64,000 nucleotides of DNA, from positions 4,960,001 to 5,024,000 of the forward strand of contig NZ_CP031705.1 of the NCBI RefSeq assembly GCF_022701255.1, in the 5' to 3' direction. The stretch's first letter is position 1. Each line of letters begins with the position of its first letter. Below the pieces are notes generated by a model. The model ran no database searches. It was not told where the DNA came from and saw only the letters and a list, made by a program, of their open reading frames with translations. Position numbers and translations under genes: made by a program. Below are positions 51,149 through 60,693 of this stretch, piece by piece. Source of the stretch: Microcoleus vaginatus HSN003. GTDB lineage: Bacteria > Cyanobacteriota > Cyanobacteriia > Cyanobacteriales > Microcoleaceae.

Positions 51149-52117
51149 ATGACCTACCTCGAAACAGCAGCCAAATTCTACAGCGATGTGGCCGAAACAC
51201 CCCAAATCGGACTTTGCTGCGTCCAAAGCAGTCCCTTGCAATTGCCAGGATTAAAAATTCCCGAACAAATGCAAGAAATGAATTACGGCTGCGGCACAAC
51301 CGTTCACGCCGCCGAACTTGTCGGCAATCCCTTCGTGCTTTATGTAGGCGTCGGCGGCGGCTTGGAAGCACTACAATTTGCATATTTTTCGAGACACAAA
51401 GGAGCGGTTATTGCCGTCGATCCTGTTCCAGCAATGCGAGAGGCGGCTGCACGAAACTTGCAAATTGCCGCCCACGAAAATGATTGGTTTGATGCTAGTT
51501 TTGTGGAAATTATAGAAGGCGATGCTTTTGCGTTGCCGGTGCCGGATGCTTCTGTAGATGTTGTCGCCCAAAACTGCTTGTTTAATATCTTTGAACCGGC
51601 GGATTTAGCTAAAGCATTAAAAGAGACTTATCGGGTGTTAAAACCGGGTGGCAGGTTGTTGATGAGCGATCCGATCGCAACTCGACCAATTCCCCAGCAT
51701 TTGAAAGAAGACGAACGCTTGCGGGCCTTGTGTTTGTCCGGTGCTTTGACATACAAAGAATATGTTCAACACCTTGTAGACGTAGGTTTTGGGCAAGTGG
51801 AAGTTCGGGCGCGCCGTCCTTACCGACTGCTGGACAAACACAATTATCAGTTAGATGCGGATTTGCTGTTAGAAAGCCTGGATTCGGTGTCTTTCAAAGT
51901 GGATGTACCGGATGACGGAGCTTGCATTTTCACTGGCAAGACGGCGATTTATACGGGATCTGAAGACCTGTTTGATGACGGGGCGGGTCACGTTTTGCAG
52001 CGAGGAGTTCCGGCGGCGGTGTGCGATAAAACTGCTGGGAAGTTGGGGGGATTAATGCCGGATAAGGTGTTAATTACGGATTCGACTTGGCATTATAACG
52101 GCGGCGGTTGCTGTTAG
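51149..52117 (+). CDS. arsM: Arsenite S-adenosylmethionine methyltransferase (ArsM, arsenosugar type)
   Basis: A 322-residue class I methyltransferase: SAM site FVLYVGVGGGLEALQFAY, acidic turn AVDPVPAMREAAARN, and LPVPDASVDVVAQNCLFNIF. Arsenic-binding Cys candidates are Cys23-Cys24 (GLCCVQ), Cys48 (YGCGT) and Cys140s (QNCLF), with a terminal GGGCC. The CC pair near the N-terminus and the CC end are typical of ArsM of arsenosugar pathways, which methylates As(III) to dimethylarsenite. The usual radical-SAM partner ArsS is not next to it. It follows the lipoprotein by 87 bp. Confidence 0.85.
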   Translation: MTYLETAAKFYSDVAETPQIGLCCVQSSPLQLPGLKIPEQMQEMNYGCGTTVHAAELVGNPFVLYVGVGGGLEALQFAYFSRHKGAVIAVDPVPAMREAAARNLQIAAHENDWFDASFVEIIEGDAFALPVPDASVDVVAQNCLFNIFEPADLAKALKETYRVLKPGGRLLMSDPIATRPIPQHLKEDERLRALCLSGALTYKEYVQHLVDVGFGQVEVRARRPYRLLDKHNYQLDADLLLESLDSVSFKVDVPDDGACIFTGKTAIYTGSEDLFDDGAGHVLQRGVPAAVCDKTAGKLGGLMPDKVLITDSTWHYNGGGCC

Positions 52118-52273
52118 ATTTTGTGTGGGTGAAGTCGATCGCAACTGCGATCGACCAGAATAAAATTAACGGTGTATTGGTTATTTGGGAAAATAATTGC
52201 ATGGAAAAGCAAGCATAAAATTTAGCAGAAGCAAGAGACGCCAATTGCTGAAGTTGGTTGACAATAGCTTCCT

Positions 52274-52287
52274 AATACTATAGTATT
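52274..52287. promoter_or_regulatory. Palindromic operator before the methyltransferase gene (candidate C-box)
   Basis: AATACTATAGTATT is a perfect 14-bp palindrome six bases before the methyltransferase ATG. Its core AATACTWTAGT recurs upstream of the controller gene (54431-54443, minus strand), as expected for binding sites of a restriction-modification controller protein. Confidence 0.55.
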
Positions 52288-52292
52288 CGATT

Positions 52293-53450
52293 ATGACATA
52301 TAAGACTCTTGACTTATTTTCTGGTGCGGGTGGCTTGACTACAGGATTTCACCTGGCTGGTTTTGAATCTTTATGTGCGATCGAGCTGGATGCGAAAGCT
52401 CTCGCGACCTATAAGCATAATTACCCAAACACCAAAATTGTTCATCAGGATATACGTGAGGTCAATCCTTTAGATTTGCGATTATGTTTGGGTTTGCAGA
52501 GAGAGGAACTAACAGCGTTGATAGGCGGCCCCCCATGCCAAGGATTTTCAAGAAATATTCCTGCTGACTATCGCTACCTCAGCGACTCTCGGAATCAGTT
52601 ATATCGGACATTTTTAGAATTCGTAAAGGAATTTAGACCCCTTTACGTTGTTATGGAAAACGTACCTGAAATCTTGAAAGCTTATGGTGGTGTAGTTAAG
52701 AATGAAATTACACAGCAACTTGAGTCCCAAGGTTATAAAGTCACTTATGGTTCACTAAACTCCGCGCATTATGGAGTACCGCAGACCAGATCAAGGGCTT
52801 TTTTCCTGGCTAGTTTAGATAAACTACTTCAATTCCCTGAACCTACACACGCTGGCGAGATTAGAAGCGATTACAGAGCTACGAAATCTTGTTACCAACT
52901 TAGTCTCCTAAAATCAAACATTTCTTCAGTCATCACAGTTAGAGATGCGATTGGAGATTTGCCGTCATTGAACGCAGGAGACGAATATAATGCTGAAGTT
53001 TATCCTTTTCCACCCCAAACTGCGTACCAAGCAATGATACGTAATGGAAGTACGAAACTTTTCAATCACGTTGCTCGTGCTTTGAGTCCAATTCAAATGT
53101 CAAGAGTGCGTCTTCTTAGGGAAGGGCAAGATGCTAGAGACTTGCCACCGGAATTAGCTCCTAAAAAGCACTATAGCGGTGCATATGGAAGGCTGTACTG
53201 GGACAAACCAGCAAGAACTATCACAAGGTGGGTTTTCCATCCAGGATCTGGCAGGTTTTTTCATCCAACCCAGGATCGGACAATTACAATCCGTGAAGCT
53301 GCAAGATTGCACTCTTACCCAGATAACTTTCACTTTCTAGGAACATACACGGATATGGCTTCTCAAATAGGAGAATCAGTACCCCCACTTCTAGGTAAAG
53401 CAATAGCTGCATCTATTCTCCAAGTTCACTGTCAAAAGACTGTGTACTGA
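52293..53450 (+). CDS. DNA (cytosine-5) methyltransferase of a type II restriction-modification system
   Basis: A 385-residue C5 methyltransferase with motifs in the usual order: I LDLFSGAGGL (6-15), IV GGPPCQGFSR with catalytic Cys82, VI VVMENVPEI, VIII QTRSRAFF, IX RTITIREAARLHSYPD and X IGESVPPLLGKAIA. The target-recognition region between VIII and IX is long and gives no specificity by eye. The 3' end overlaps the endonuclease gene by 38 bp in opposite orientation. It protects host DNA from the partner enzyme. Confidence 0.95.
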   Translation: MTYKTLDLFSGAGGLTTGFHLAGFESLCAIELDAKALATYKHNYPNTKIVHQDIREVNPLDLRLCLGLQREELTALIGGPPCQGFSRNIPADYRYLSDSRNQLYRTFLEFVKEFRPLYVVMENVPEILKAYGGVVKNEITQQLESQGYKVTYGSLNSAHYGVPQTRSRAFFLASLDKLLQFPEPTHAGEIRSDYRATKSCYQLSLLKSNISSVITVRDAIGDLPSLNAGDEYNAEVYPFPPQTAYQAMIRNGSTKLFNHVARALSPIQMSRVRLLREGQDARDLPPELAPKKHYSGAYGRLYWDKPARTITRWVFHPGSGRFFHPTQDRTITIREAARLHSYPDNFHFLGTYTDMASQIGESVPPLLGKAIAASILQVHCQKTVY

Positions 53451-54162
53451 GTTGATCTTGCAAAGCTGAGAGAATAGTTTGCACATATCTATCAAGTGTA
53501 ATACGAGTTCGCTTAACCCTGATGTGAACTGCTTCTGCAGGAATGGTTCTAGCTCTAAAAAGTTGCTTTTGATTCTTGTACCACACTAACTCTAGCTTAC
53601 CTGCAACATTGCCTTGTAGGCCTGCTCCCGATCTTCCAGTAACTCTATCCACTGTCCAAGCCCAAGAAAAAGCATTTGGGTCAAGTGGATTAAGAGGGAA
53701 TTCACAGTAAATATATTCATATCCTCTAATGGTTTTCAGCAGTATGCCTTCATAGCTATTGGTAATGCTCTGCGCTGCTTGACTCGATATAATTTTCTCG
53801 TTCCAATGCTGAACAATAGCTGCTCCGAGTTCAGCAGGTGAGGATTGTTCGGTCAAACCAGGAAAACCAAGTTTGGCAGCCTTTTTGATAACATCTGCTC
53901 TCTGAATGACAAACAAAAATGTATTGACAACAGTAAGACTATTCAGTTGAACAGATTTGAGTGACCAACCAGTTGCAGTCGTGGTGTCAACAGCATCATA
54001 GAGGAGTTTGCTACGTCCTAATGCTGGATCTGATAAAGGAATATGCTTGACATAATGAAAAATAGCTTCCCAAGTATAATCCTCTATCGAGCCTATAACT
54101 GGAGATGCAATGGTAGCAATAATGGCTTGCCTCAATCTTTCAATCTCGTTTTCCGTCAGCAT
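53413..54162 (-). CDS. Putative type II restriction endonuclease
   Basis: A 249-residue soluble protein convergent with the C5 methyltransferase and overlapping the controller gene by 23 bp, the position of the endonuclease in controller-type systems. The segment YDAVDTTTATGWSLKSVQ resembles nuclease cores with Asp followed by a xxK strand, and FSWAWTVDRVTGRSGAGLQG is another motif-like part, but I cannot assign the catalytic residues or recognise the family. The identification rests mainly on context. Confidence 0.7.
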   Translation of the reverse strand: MLTENEIERLRQAIIATIASPVIGSIEDYTWEAIFHYVKHIPLSDPALGRSKLLYDAVDTTTATGWSLKSVQLNSLTVVNTFLFVIQRADVIKKAAKLGFPGLTEQSSPAELGAAIVQHWNEKIISSQAAQSITNSYEGILLKTIRGYEYIYCEFPLNPLDPNAFSWAWTVDRVTGRSGAGLQGNVAGKLELVWYKNQKQLFRARTIPAEAVHIRVKRTRITLDRYVQTILSALQDQLSTQSFDSELGE

Positions 54163-54391
54163 TCAAGAGTTCCTCTACAACTCGTAAAAATTCACCCATT
54201 GTTATGTCCAGAGCATTTGTAATGTGACTAAGAACTCTAACAGATGGACTTTTCAGCCCTCGCTCAAGCTGGCTGATATAGGTTCTGTGCAGACCTGTGA
54301 CTTCTCCCAGATATTCTTGTGACCAACGTTTCTCTATGCGACGACGTTGTATTTCTAGTCCTAAAGTTTGGTCTAATTTGCTAGGCTGCAT
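54140..54391 (-). CDS. XRE-family controller protein of the restriction-modification system
   Basis: An 83-residue HTH protein from ATG 54391: LGLEIQRRRIEKRWSQEYLG, EVTGLHRTYISQLERGLKSP, then SVRVLSHITNALDITMGEF. It resembles C proteins, which first repress their own operon and activate the endonuclease after the methyltransferase has accumulated. Its gene overlaps the endonuclease gene by 23 bp, and a candidate C-box lies 40 bp upstream. A TTG at 54445 would add 18 residues and bury the operator. Confidence 0.88.
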   Translation of the reverse strand: MQPSKLDQTLGLEIQRRRIEKRWSQEYLGEVTGLHRTYISQLERGLKSPSVRVLSHITNALDITMGEFLRVVEELLNADGKRD

Positions 54392-54430
54392 AGAGAGAAA
54401 TAGTAAGGTTTTGAATACAAAAGTTCTACA

Positions 54431-54443
54431 GACTAAAGTATTC
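54431..54443. promoter_or_regulatory. Candidate C-box upstream of the controller gene
   Basis: GACTAAAGTATTC (minus strand GAATACTTTAGTC) shares AATACTWTAGT with the palindrome at 52274-52287. GAATAC also recurs inverted 20 bp away (54413-54418). Confidence 0.5.
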
Positions 54444-54602
54444 AAGGTGACATATGAGCACTGAACTCACTCCCCTCTACTGGTAATGGCATCTTGGCTG
54501 TCTCCAAAAGCCCCGGTTTAGTAAGCTTTCTTCCCATCCTGCGAAACTTCCCGCTAAATTAAAGAAGTAAAAAAATCACTCACGTCCTACCCAGGAGATG
54601 CC

Positions 54603-56243
54603 ATGCCTCGCGTCAGAGCACCAGAATTCCCCGGAAACTACCCCTGGCTAAACACCGAAAAACCTTTATCCATTGAATCCTTAAAAGGGCGCGTCGTCCT
54701 CCTTGACTTCTGGACATACTGCTGCATCAACTGCTTGCACGTCCTGCCCGACTTAAAATACCTCGAACAAAAATATAAAGATTCCCTCACGGTTATCGGC
54801 GTTCACTCGGCCAAATTTGAAAACGAAAAAGAAGTAGAAAACATCCGCCAAGCTATCCTCCGCTACGATATCGAACATCCTGTAATCGTTGACAGTGGCA
54901 TGAAAGTTTGGCAAAACTATGCCGTTCGCGCTTGGCCGACTTTAATGGTGATCGATCCTGAAAGTTATGTCGTTGGGTTTGTTTCCGGCGAAGGCAATAG
55001 AGAAGCACTTGACGAATTAGTTGGCAAGTTAATTGCTGAATACAAAGATAAAAATGCGCTCAACTTTAAACAACTCCGTTTTAGCTTAGAAAAACAGCGC
55101 AAACCTGTATCAACACCGCTGGCTTTTCCCGGTAAAGTGCTGGCATTTGCGATCGGTGCAACGGAGGCAAAACAGCTTCACCCACAGGTTGCGCTTTTGG
55201 GCGAAATGAGTCAGGAAAATCAATCTGTAGATGAAACTGTATTGCCCGGGCCTGCTAATTCAGTCATACAAAACTTAGTGGGTTCTTGCTTATTTATTGC
55301 CGATTCCGGACACAATAGGATTGTTGTCAGCACCCTCGAAGGTGAGGTGCTGCACGTCATCGGTAGTGGCAAACCCGGTTTAACTGATGGGGACTTTGAA
55401 GAGGCTGAGTTTTTTGCACCTCAAGGTATGGCTTTTGATGCAGAAAGTCAAATTCTATATGTTGCTGATACGGAAAATCATGCTATCAGAAAGATTGATT
55501 TTACGACTCAACGGGTGGAAACTTTTGCTGGTACCGGCGAACAAAGTCACGAAATTTCACCCCGCAGCGGCAAGGGTTTAGAAACGCAATTGAATTCGCC
55601 TTGGGATTTAGAAAGAGTTGGAAATAGACTTTTTATTGCAATGGCGGGTTCCCACCAAATTTGGGAAATGCAGTTAGACACTGGCATGATTGGCACTTAT
55701 GCGGGTATTGGCCGAGAGTCCTGTGTTGACGGCAATCTTGCAGAATCTGCTTTTTCTCAGCCCAGTGGCCTGTCTACCGATCGCTCGGAGTTGTTTGTTG
55801 CTGACAGCGAAATTAGTTCGATTCGCGCTGTGGGTATAGATGAAGACCCGAAGGTTCGCACTGTTTGCGGTAGCGGTGAATTGTTTGGTTTTGGGGATAA
55901 AGATGGTCGCGCTGATGAGGTAAGGTTGCAGCATTGTTTGGGTGTTGAATACGCTCAAAATTACCTATGGGTTGCTGATACTTACAATCATAAAATTAAG
56001 CGGATCGACCACCGGGGCGGTACGTGCAGAACTATGATTGGAGAGGGTAAAGCGGGTTTGGTTGACGCTAAAGGCCTTAAGGCTCGATTTTTTGAACCCT
56101 CAGGGTTGAGCGCGATCGGGCCTCACTTGTTTGTTGCTGATACCAACAATCATGTAATTCGGAGAGTTGAGTTGGATACGCTGGAAGTCACAACTTTGGA
56201 TTTCCCCAATTTGTGCCCTCCCGATGTTTGTTTGCCTGAGTAA
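54603..56243 (+). CDS. Thioredoxin-like/NHL-repeat protein (NHLRC2 type)
   Basis: A 546-residue protein. Residues 1-150 are a thioredoxin/TlpA-like domain (GRVVLLDFWTYCCINCLHVL, redox pair Cys41-Cys44, then YAVRAWPTLMVIDP with the cis-Pro). The rest is a beta-propeller of NHL repeats (GMAFDAESQILYVADTENHA, GLSTDRSELFVADSE, YLWVADTYNHKIKRID, GPHLFVADTNNHVIRRVE). The same fusion is known as NHLRC2 in animals and plants. No signal peptide is seen, so it is probably cytosolic. The partner is unknown. Confidence 0.92.
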   Translation: MPRVRAPEFPGNYPWLNTEKPLSIESLKGRVVLLDFWTYCCINCLHVLPDLKYLEQKYKDSLTVIGVHSAKFENEKEVENIRQAILRYDIEHPVIVDSGMKVWQNYAVRAWPTLMVIDPESYVVGFVSGEGNREALDELVGKLIAEYKDKNALNFKQLRFSLEKQRKPVSTPLAFPGKVLAFAIGATEAKQLHPQVALLGEMSQENQSVDETVLPGPANSVIQNLVGSCLFIADSGHNRIVVSTLEGEVLHVIGSGKPGLTDGDFEEAEFFAPQGMAFDAESQILYVADTENHAIRKIDFTTQRVETFAGTGEQSHEISPRSGKGLETQLNSPWDLERVGNRLFIAMAGSHQIWEMQLDTGMIGTYAGIGRESCVDGNLAESAFSQPSGLSTDRSELFVADSEISSIRAVGIDEDPKVRTVCGSGELFGFGDKDGRADEVRLQHCLGVEYAQNYLWVADTYNHKIKRIDHRGGTCRTMIGEGKAGLVDAKGLKARFFEPSGLSAIGPHLFVADTNNHVIRRVELDTLEVTTLDFPNLCPPDVCLPE

Positions 56244-56387
56244 GCCGATCGACCTTTTTGACATCAGGCACGGTTTTCAATTCTCCTGATTGCCAGATTG
56301 ATTGTGGTAAAGTAGGGTGTTCTTCGGCGCACCTTACCACAATTTTCAAGCCACGTAAGTTACCCTAATTATTCGCGGTGAGTGCAT

Positions 56388-56558
56388 TGCCTTACCCGCA
56401 ATTCACTCCTGGATGCAGAACCTCTATCTTTAGGATGTACGACCCAAGAATACCTGACCGATAAAGTAGAACGTCAAACCACTTTTTGCGTCCCTGACGG
56501 AATTACTAAATTTGTTAATTCCATCGCTACTAAAACCGCGATCGCCCGTATGAAATAA
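56388..56558 (+). pseudogene. Unidentified coding remnant
   Basis: A 56-codon open stretch without a start reads SLLDAEPLSLGCTTQEYLTD, then KVERQTTFCVPDGITKFVNS and IATKTAIARMK before TAA. The composition suggests the end of a former protein, but I do not recognise it. The part before it (56244-56387) holds nothing visible. Confidence 0.3.
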
Positions 56559-56580
56559 TCGCAAAAATCCTCGCCCCAAT

Positions 56581-57381
56581 CTAAAATTCCGAATAACTCA
56601 GCAGCCGCACTATTTTTTCATCATCATTCAATTCGCCAACAATTCGTCGCACGGGTTTCGGCCAGATTTTAATCAAAGTAGGAGTTGCTGAAATCTGATC
56701 TGCCTCAGCTTGGTCTGGATGTTTCAAAACATCAATTACTTTTAAAGTGTAGGGACGATCGAGACATTGCTCTAAAAACTGGTGCAAAGTTTCGAGGGTG
56801 CGTTCGGTGCTGGGGTTGCTGCCGGAAACAAACAGACGCAAAACGTACCCTTGAGTTTGTGGCGGTGGGGTGAGTGCTGTTGGTTTCACAAGCGGAGTCT
56901 GCTGCGATGGCGGGAAGTACAACGGAGGTACTATCGAAGCGATCGAGTCCGATCGACCTTCGGGGCTGGCATACTGTACAACTAAGTCGTGATTTTCCCA
57001 AAGTTCGGGGAATTGTTGGTGATAAGTAGCGATTGCCATCGGTTCGCACATTTCTTCGCTCCGGGGCTCCCAAACTAAGTCGCCAGTCCCAAAAATGGCA
57101 TTCAGCAGCGTTTGATGTCGCAGCACGGGCGGGTAAGCCTCGGCAGCAACCCGCACCTGCCGATCGCCTGGATCGAGCCAGCAGTCAACGGTTGCCGTGT
57201 AGCAAGGTATCAGAAAATGCGGCGGTTCTGACAAACCGAGCATCTCCTGTAGAGCTACGCACAACTGCAAATGCCACCGAGTTTGCTTGCGGGGATCTAT
57301 GCAATAGATTAAGTCTCCCCCTGGTGTAAACAGCGCAATGCCTTTGAAAATTTCTGGCAAAATCGGGCGATCGACTTTCAA
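56581..57381 (-). CDS. Protein with C-terminal KaiB-like domain
   Basis: A 266-residue protein. The N-terminal ~170 residues (IFKGIALFTPGGDLIYCIDP, WLDPGDRQVRVAAEAYPPVL) are a domain of unknown function. After a Pro/Gln linker, residues about 177-262 match KaiB/thioredoxin-like folds: GYVLRLFVSGSNPSTERTLE, LKVIDVLKHPDQAEADQISA, TPTLIKIWPKPVRRIVGEL. KaiB interacts with KaiC in the circadian clock, and SasA has an N-terminal KaiB-like sensor; here the domain is at the C-terminus. A clock or kinase-binding role is inferred only. Confidence 0.85.
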   Translation of the reverse strand: MKVDRPILPEIFKGIALFTPGGDLIYCIDPRKQTRWHLQLCVALQEMLGLSEPPHFLIPCYTATVDCWLDPGDRQVRVAAEAYPPVLRHQTLLNAIFGTGDLVWEPRSEEMCEPMAIATYHQQFPELWENHDLVVQYASPEGRSDSIASIVPPLYFPPSQQTPLVKPTALTPPPQTQGYVLRLFVSGSNPSTERTLETLHQFLEQCLDRPYTLKVIDVLKHPDQAEADQISATPTLIKIWPKPVRRIVGELNDDEKIVRLLSYSEF

Positions 57382-57399
57382 TTCAGTACACCAATAAAA

Positions 57400-57434
57400 G
57401 TTAACAGTTAACTGTTAACAGTTAACTGTTAACA
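57400..57434. repeat. Tandem GTTAACA/GTTAACT heptamers, self-complementary
   Basis: GTTAACAGTTAACT is followed by the same unit and GTTAACA. Each heptamer is near-palindromic, so the block can fold on itself. It lies between the KaiB-like gene and the end of pilT. Confidence 0.85.
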
Positions 57435-57442
57435 CTCCCCCT

Positions 57443-58717
57443 TTAGACTCGACCTCGAAGCATCTGAGCCATTTCGTTCGGGTACGGCGAGTTTTCTACA
57501 CAAAGTTCTTCAGTAATCCGACCTTCTTGATAAAGGCCATAGAGCGACTTATTCATCGTCGTCATGCCTTCATAAGTATCTTTGATCATAATTTGATTAA
57601 TTTCCTCATTCTGGCCCTTCAGAATGTATTCCTTAACCACGTCGGTATTGATCAAAACGTCGTGGAAAGCAGCCCGCTTCCCGTCTGTGGTTTTGCACAG
57701 CAGTTGAGCAATAATTGCCACTAGGGATTCGGAAAGTGAAACCCGTATGGCCTCCTGTTCTTCAGGCCCGAACATATCCAGAATCCGGTTCAGAGTTTTA
57801 ATCGCACTGTTGGTGTGCAGGGTTCCTGCAACTAAGTGACCGGTCTGAGAGGCTTTGAGGGCGATTTCCACCGTCTCTCTGTCCCGAATTTCTCCTACTA
57901 GCATCATGTCCGGGTCTTGCCGCAGAGCGCCTTTGAGAGCGTTCATAAACTTCAGGGTGTGCCTGCCCACTTCCCGGTGCTTGATCAAGGATTTTTTGCT
58001 TTCGTGTACGAATTCTACCGGGTCTTCGATCGTGATGATATTGTAGGCTTTATTCTTATTGATGTAGTCGATCATCGCAGCCAAGGTGGTAGACTTACCC
58101 GAACCTGTCGGGCCCGTCACCAAAATCAGCCCTTTGTGGTAGCCGGATATTTTCTTAAAGACCTCCGGCAGCTTCAATTCCTCCAGTGTCATTATTTTGG
58201 CAGGAATTAGCCGCAGCACCATCGCCGGCCCGGCTAAGGAGTCCATGCAACTGATCCGAATCCGCACGAACCCGAAGTCGAAAGCGCCGTCAAAGTCTAG
58301 GGTTTTTTGGAAAATTTCAATTTCTTCATCGCTCATGCACTCGCGCAACCAGCCAAAAAACGTATCTAAATCGGTCGGTGGATAGCCGATGTCGGCAATT
58401 TCGCCTCGCGTGCGGAAGCGGGGCACTTCGTTTACGCCGAGGTGAAGGTCGGATACTCCTTCGTCTTTGGCTCGGAGGACGAGCTCTTTCAAAGTCGGAG
58501 GGCCGCCGTTGCTAGAGATCGGGTTTTTAGGTGTGGCGAAGGATTGCGGCGGCGGTGCTGGTGCTGGTGCTGGTGCTGGTGCTGGTGCGGGCGGCGGTGC
58601 GGGCGGCATTCCTGCTGCTCTGGGGGGCATCCCGGGAGCTGGAGGGCGGGGCATTCCTGGCGGTGGGGGAGCTCCGGGTACAGGCGGGCGAGGAGCTGGC
58701 GGATGCTGCTGTGTCAT
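57443..58717 (-). CDS. pilT: Type IV pilus twitching ATPase PilT with proline-rich N-terminus
   Basis: PilT drives pilus retraction. The 424-residue protein has Walker A GPTGSGKST, Asp box IITIEDPVEFVHE, Walker B MMLVGEIRDRETVEIAL and His box GHLVAGTLHT, and the terminal motif region YEGMTTMNKSLY. The first ~75 residues are an extra Pro/Ala-rich tail (APGMPPRAAG, APAPAPAPAP) not in E. coli-type PilT; the APAP part comes from five GGTGCT hexamers at 58554-58583. Cyanobacteria have several PilT paralogues, so this may not be the main retraction motor. Confidence 0.93.
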   Translation of the reverse strand: MTQQHPPAPRPPVPGAPPPPGMPRPPAPGMPPRAAGMPPAPPPAPAPAPAPAPAPPPQSFATPKNPISSNGGPPTLKELVLRAKDEGVSDLHLGVNEVPRFRTRGEIADIGYPPTDLDTFFGWLRECMSDEEIEIFQKTLDFDGAFDFGFVRIRISCMDSLAGPAMVLRLIPAKIMTLEELKLPEVFKKISGYHKGLILVTGPTGSGKSTTLAAMIDYINKNKAYNIITIEDPVEFVHESKKSLIKHREVGRHTLKFMNALKGALRQDPDMMLVGEIRDRETVEIALKASQTGHLVAGTLHTNSAIKTLNRILDMFGPEEQEAIRVSLSESLVAIIAQLLCKTTDGKRAAFHDVLINTDVVKEYILKGQNEEINQIMIKDTYEGMTTMNKSLYGLYQEGRITEELCVENSPYPNEMAQMLRGRV

Positions 58718-59023
58718 ATGCGCTACCTTAAGTTGGTGAGAAGGCTGACTCGAACAGATGATTTGTGGGAGTGGGACAATCCCGATCGCCCGAAGAGCGT
58801 CTCTTGCACAAAAGCTTAACTGTTGTTCTCAGTCTATCGCAAGATCAGGTTCTACTGGTGCAATACCAAGGAAATATTCTGCCAATAGGAGGATGCGCTC
58901 ACTTTCTATCTACGACCAAATAGGGATTTTCCACATTTTTGGATAATTTTTTTAATGGAAAGAGTTTTCCGCACTAACGCAGTATAAATTGATACTTCAT
59001 CCAACTATTAAGGACTTAAACCG

Positions 59024-60421
59024 ATGAATTCTGTCGATCGGGCTTTTACTCCAGCTCTGGAGTTGGCGGAGTCGATCCGCGCTCTGGAAGTGTCGCCTTT
59101 AGAAATTGTCAATCTGTACTTGGAACGGATTGAGCGATTAAACCCTGAGCTGGGCAGTTATTTTACAGTAACGGCCGAGCGGGCGATCGCCCTTGCTAAA
59201 TCTCAAACCGAAAAACTAGCTGGATTAAACAAGCCACAGGAATTACCACCTTTTTTCGGAGTGCCGATCGCCATTAAAGACTTGACACCAGTTACGGGCG
59301 TTGCCTGTACCTACGGCACTCAGGCTTTGCTGGGCAACATCTCTGCCTACGACGAGTCAGTAGTATGGCGGATCAAAGCAGCAGGATTTAACATTCTGGG
59401 CAAAACAGCCACTTCTCAAATTGGCTCATTACCTTACACCGAACCAGAAGGTTTTCCACCCGCCCGCAATCCCTGGAATTTAGACTATACGCCGGGAGGT
59501 TCCAGCGGCGGCTCAGCGGCCGCTGTAGCAGCGGGTTTGTGCGCGATCGCCCAAGGTTCAGACGGCGGCGGTTCGATCCGAGGCCCAGCTTCCTGCTGCG
59601 GTTTAGTAGGCATTAAACCCTCGCGGGGGCGAGTTTCCTGGGCACCTGTCGGAGATTACCTCAGCGGCATTTCTGTCAACGGCCCCCTGGCGCGAACTGT
59701 AGCTGACGCCGCCGCACTTTTGGATGTGATGTCAGGCTACACAACAGGCGATCCGTACTGGGTACCAGATTCAAATCCGACGTTTTTAGAGGCTTCCCGT
59801 CAAAAGCAGGGCAAACTGCGAATTGCCTTTTCTACGACTATTTCCCCTGTGGGCGAGGCGGAGGCTATCTGCCAACAAGCGGTACTCGAAACCGTAAAAT
59901 TATTGACTGATTTGGGTCACGATGTCGAACCTGGATGCCCTGATTTTACGGGTTTAATCGAACCGTTTATCGCAATTTGGCAGTCTGGGGCGGCGGCAAG
60001 CGGCATTCCAGGCCCTGCTTTGGAACCCATGAATCGCTGGCTGTTAGAAAGAACTATTTCGGCTGGGGAATATTTGCGGGCGGTGAATCAAATGCAGGTT
60101 ATTTCACGGCGGATTGTGGGATTCTTTGAAAAATTTGATGTGTTAGTTTTGCCGACTTATATGCACTCCACAATCCGGGTTGGCGAGTGGGCTGATTTGA
60201 GTTTTGAAGAAACTTTGCAGCGCATCATTAATTGGATTGCTCCTTGTCCGCCATTTAATGCTAGCGGTTTGCCTGCGATCGCACTTCCTGCCATTTTAGA
60301 TAACAACGGTTTGCCGGTGGGAATTCAAATTATCGGGCGGCCGGCTGCGGAAGCAACTTTAATTGCTTTAGCGGCGCAGATGGAAGCGGCGAAACCTTTC
60401 CCTGTTTTAGATTTTAAATAG
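59024..60421 (+). CDS. Amidase signature family hydrolase
   Basis: A 465-residue enzyme with the Ser-cisSer-Lys triad: Lys in [14 protein letters not shown], the Gly/Ser-rich stretch [17 protein letters not shown] and the nucleophile region [20 protein letters not shown]. It resembles GatA but lacks GatB/C neighbours; GatA is usually longer, so a stand-alone amidase acting on unknown amides is more likely. The start ATG 59024 follows AGGAC. A terminator follows the gene. Confidence 0.92.
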   Translation: MNSVDRAFTPALELAESIRALEVSPLEIVNLYLERIERLNPELGSYFTVTAERAIALAKSQTEKLAGLNKPQELPPFFGVPIAIKDLTPVTGVACTYGTQALLGNISAYDESVVWRIKAAGFNILGKTATSQIGSLPYTEPEGFPPARNPWNLDYTPGGSSGGSAAAVAAGLCAIAQGSDGGGSIRGPASCCGLVGIKPSRGRVSWAPVGDYLSGISVNGPLARTVADAAALLDVMSGYTTGDPYWVPDSNPTFLEASRQKQGKLRIAFSTTISPVGEAEAICQQAVLETVKLLTDLGHDVEPGCPDFTGLIEPFIAIWQSGAAASGIPGPALEPMNRWLLERTISAGEYLRAVNQMQVISRRIVGFFEKFDVLVLPTYMHSTIRVGEWADLSFEETLQRIINWIAPCPPFNASGLPAIALPAILDNNGLPVGIQIIGRPAAEATLIALAAQMEAAKPFPVLDFK

Positions 60422-60458
60422 GGAAGTGCAAGGGATAAAAGCACGTTTCCCTTTTTTA
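60421..60458 (+). terminator. Rho-independent terminator of the amidase gene
   Basis: GGGAAGTGC pairs with GCACgtTTCCC across an 11-nt loop and is followed by TTTTTT, directly after the stop codon. Confidence 0.7.
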
Positions 60459-60693
60459 TTATGGATATGCCAAATCATGACTTGTGCGCGGGGAACAAGA
60501 AATCCGGTTTATTGCCGCAATTTCTAGCCATCCCACCCATATTTGACCAATAAACCGAGTTTCTCCCGCCCAGTCATACTTATTACCAATTACGCTGTAA
60601 TTAATTGAGAATACCTCTTTAGATTGATAGATATTTTGGTGATTTTCTTTTAAAAATGGTAGCAGTTCGCTGCCAATATTTAGGGTGAAATTT

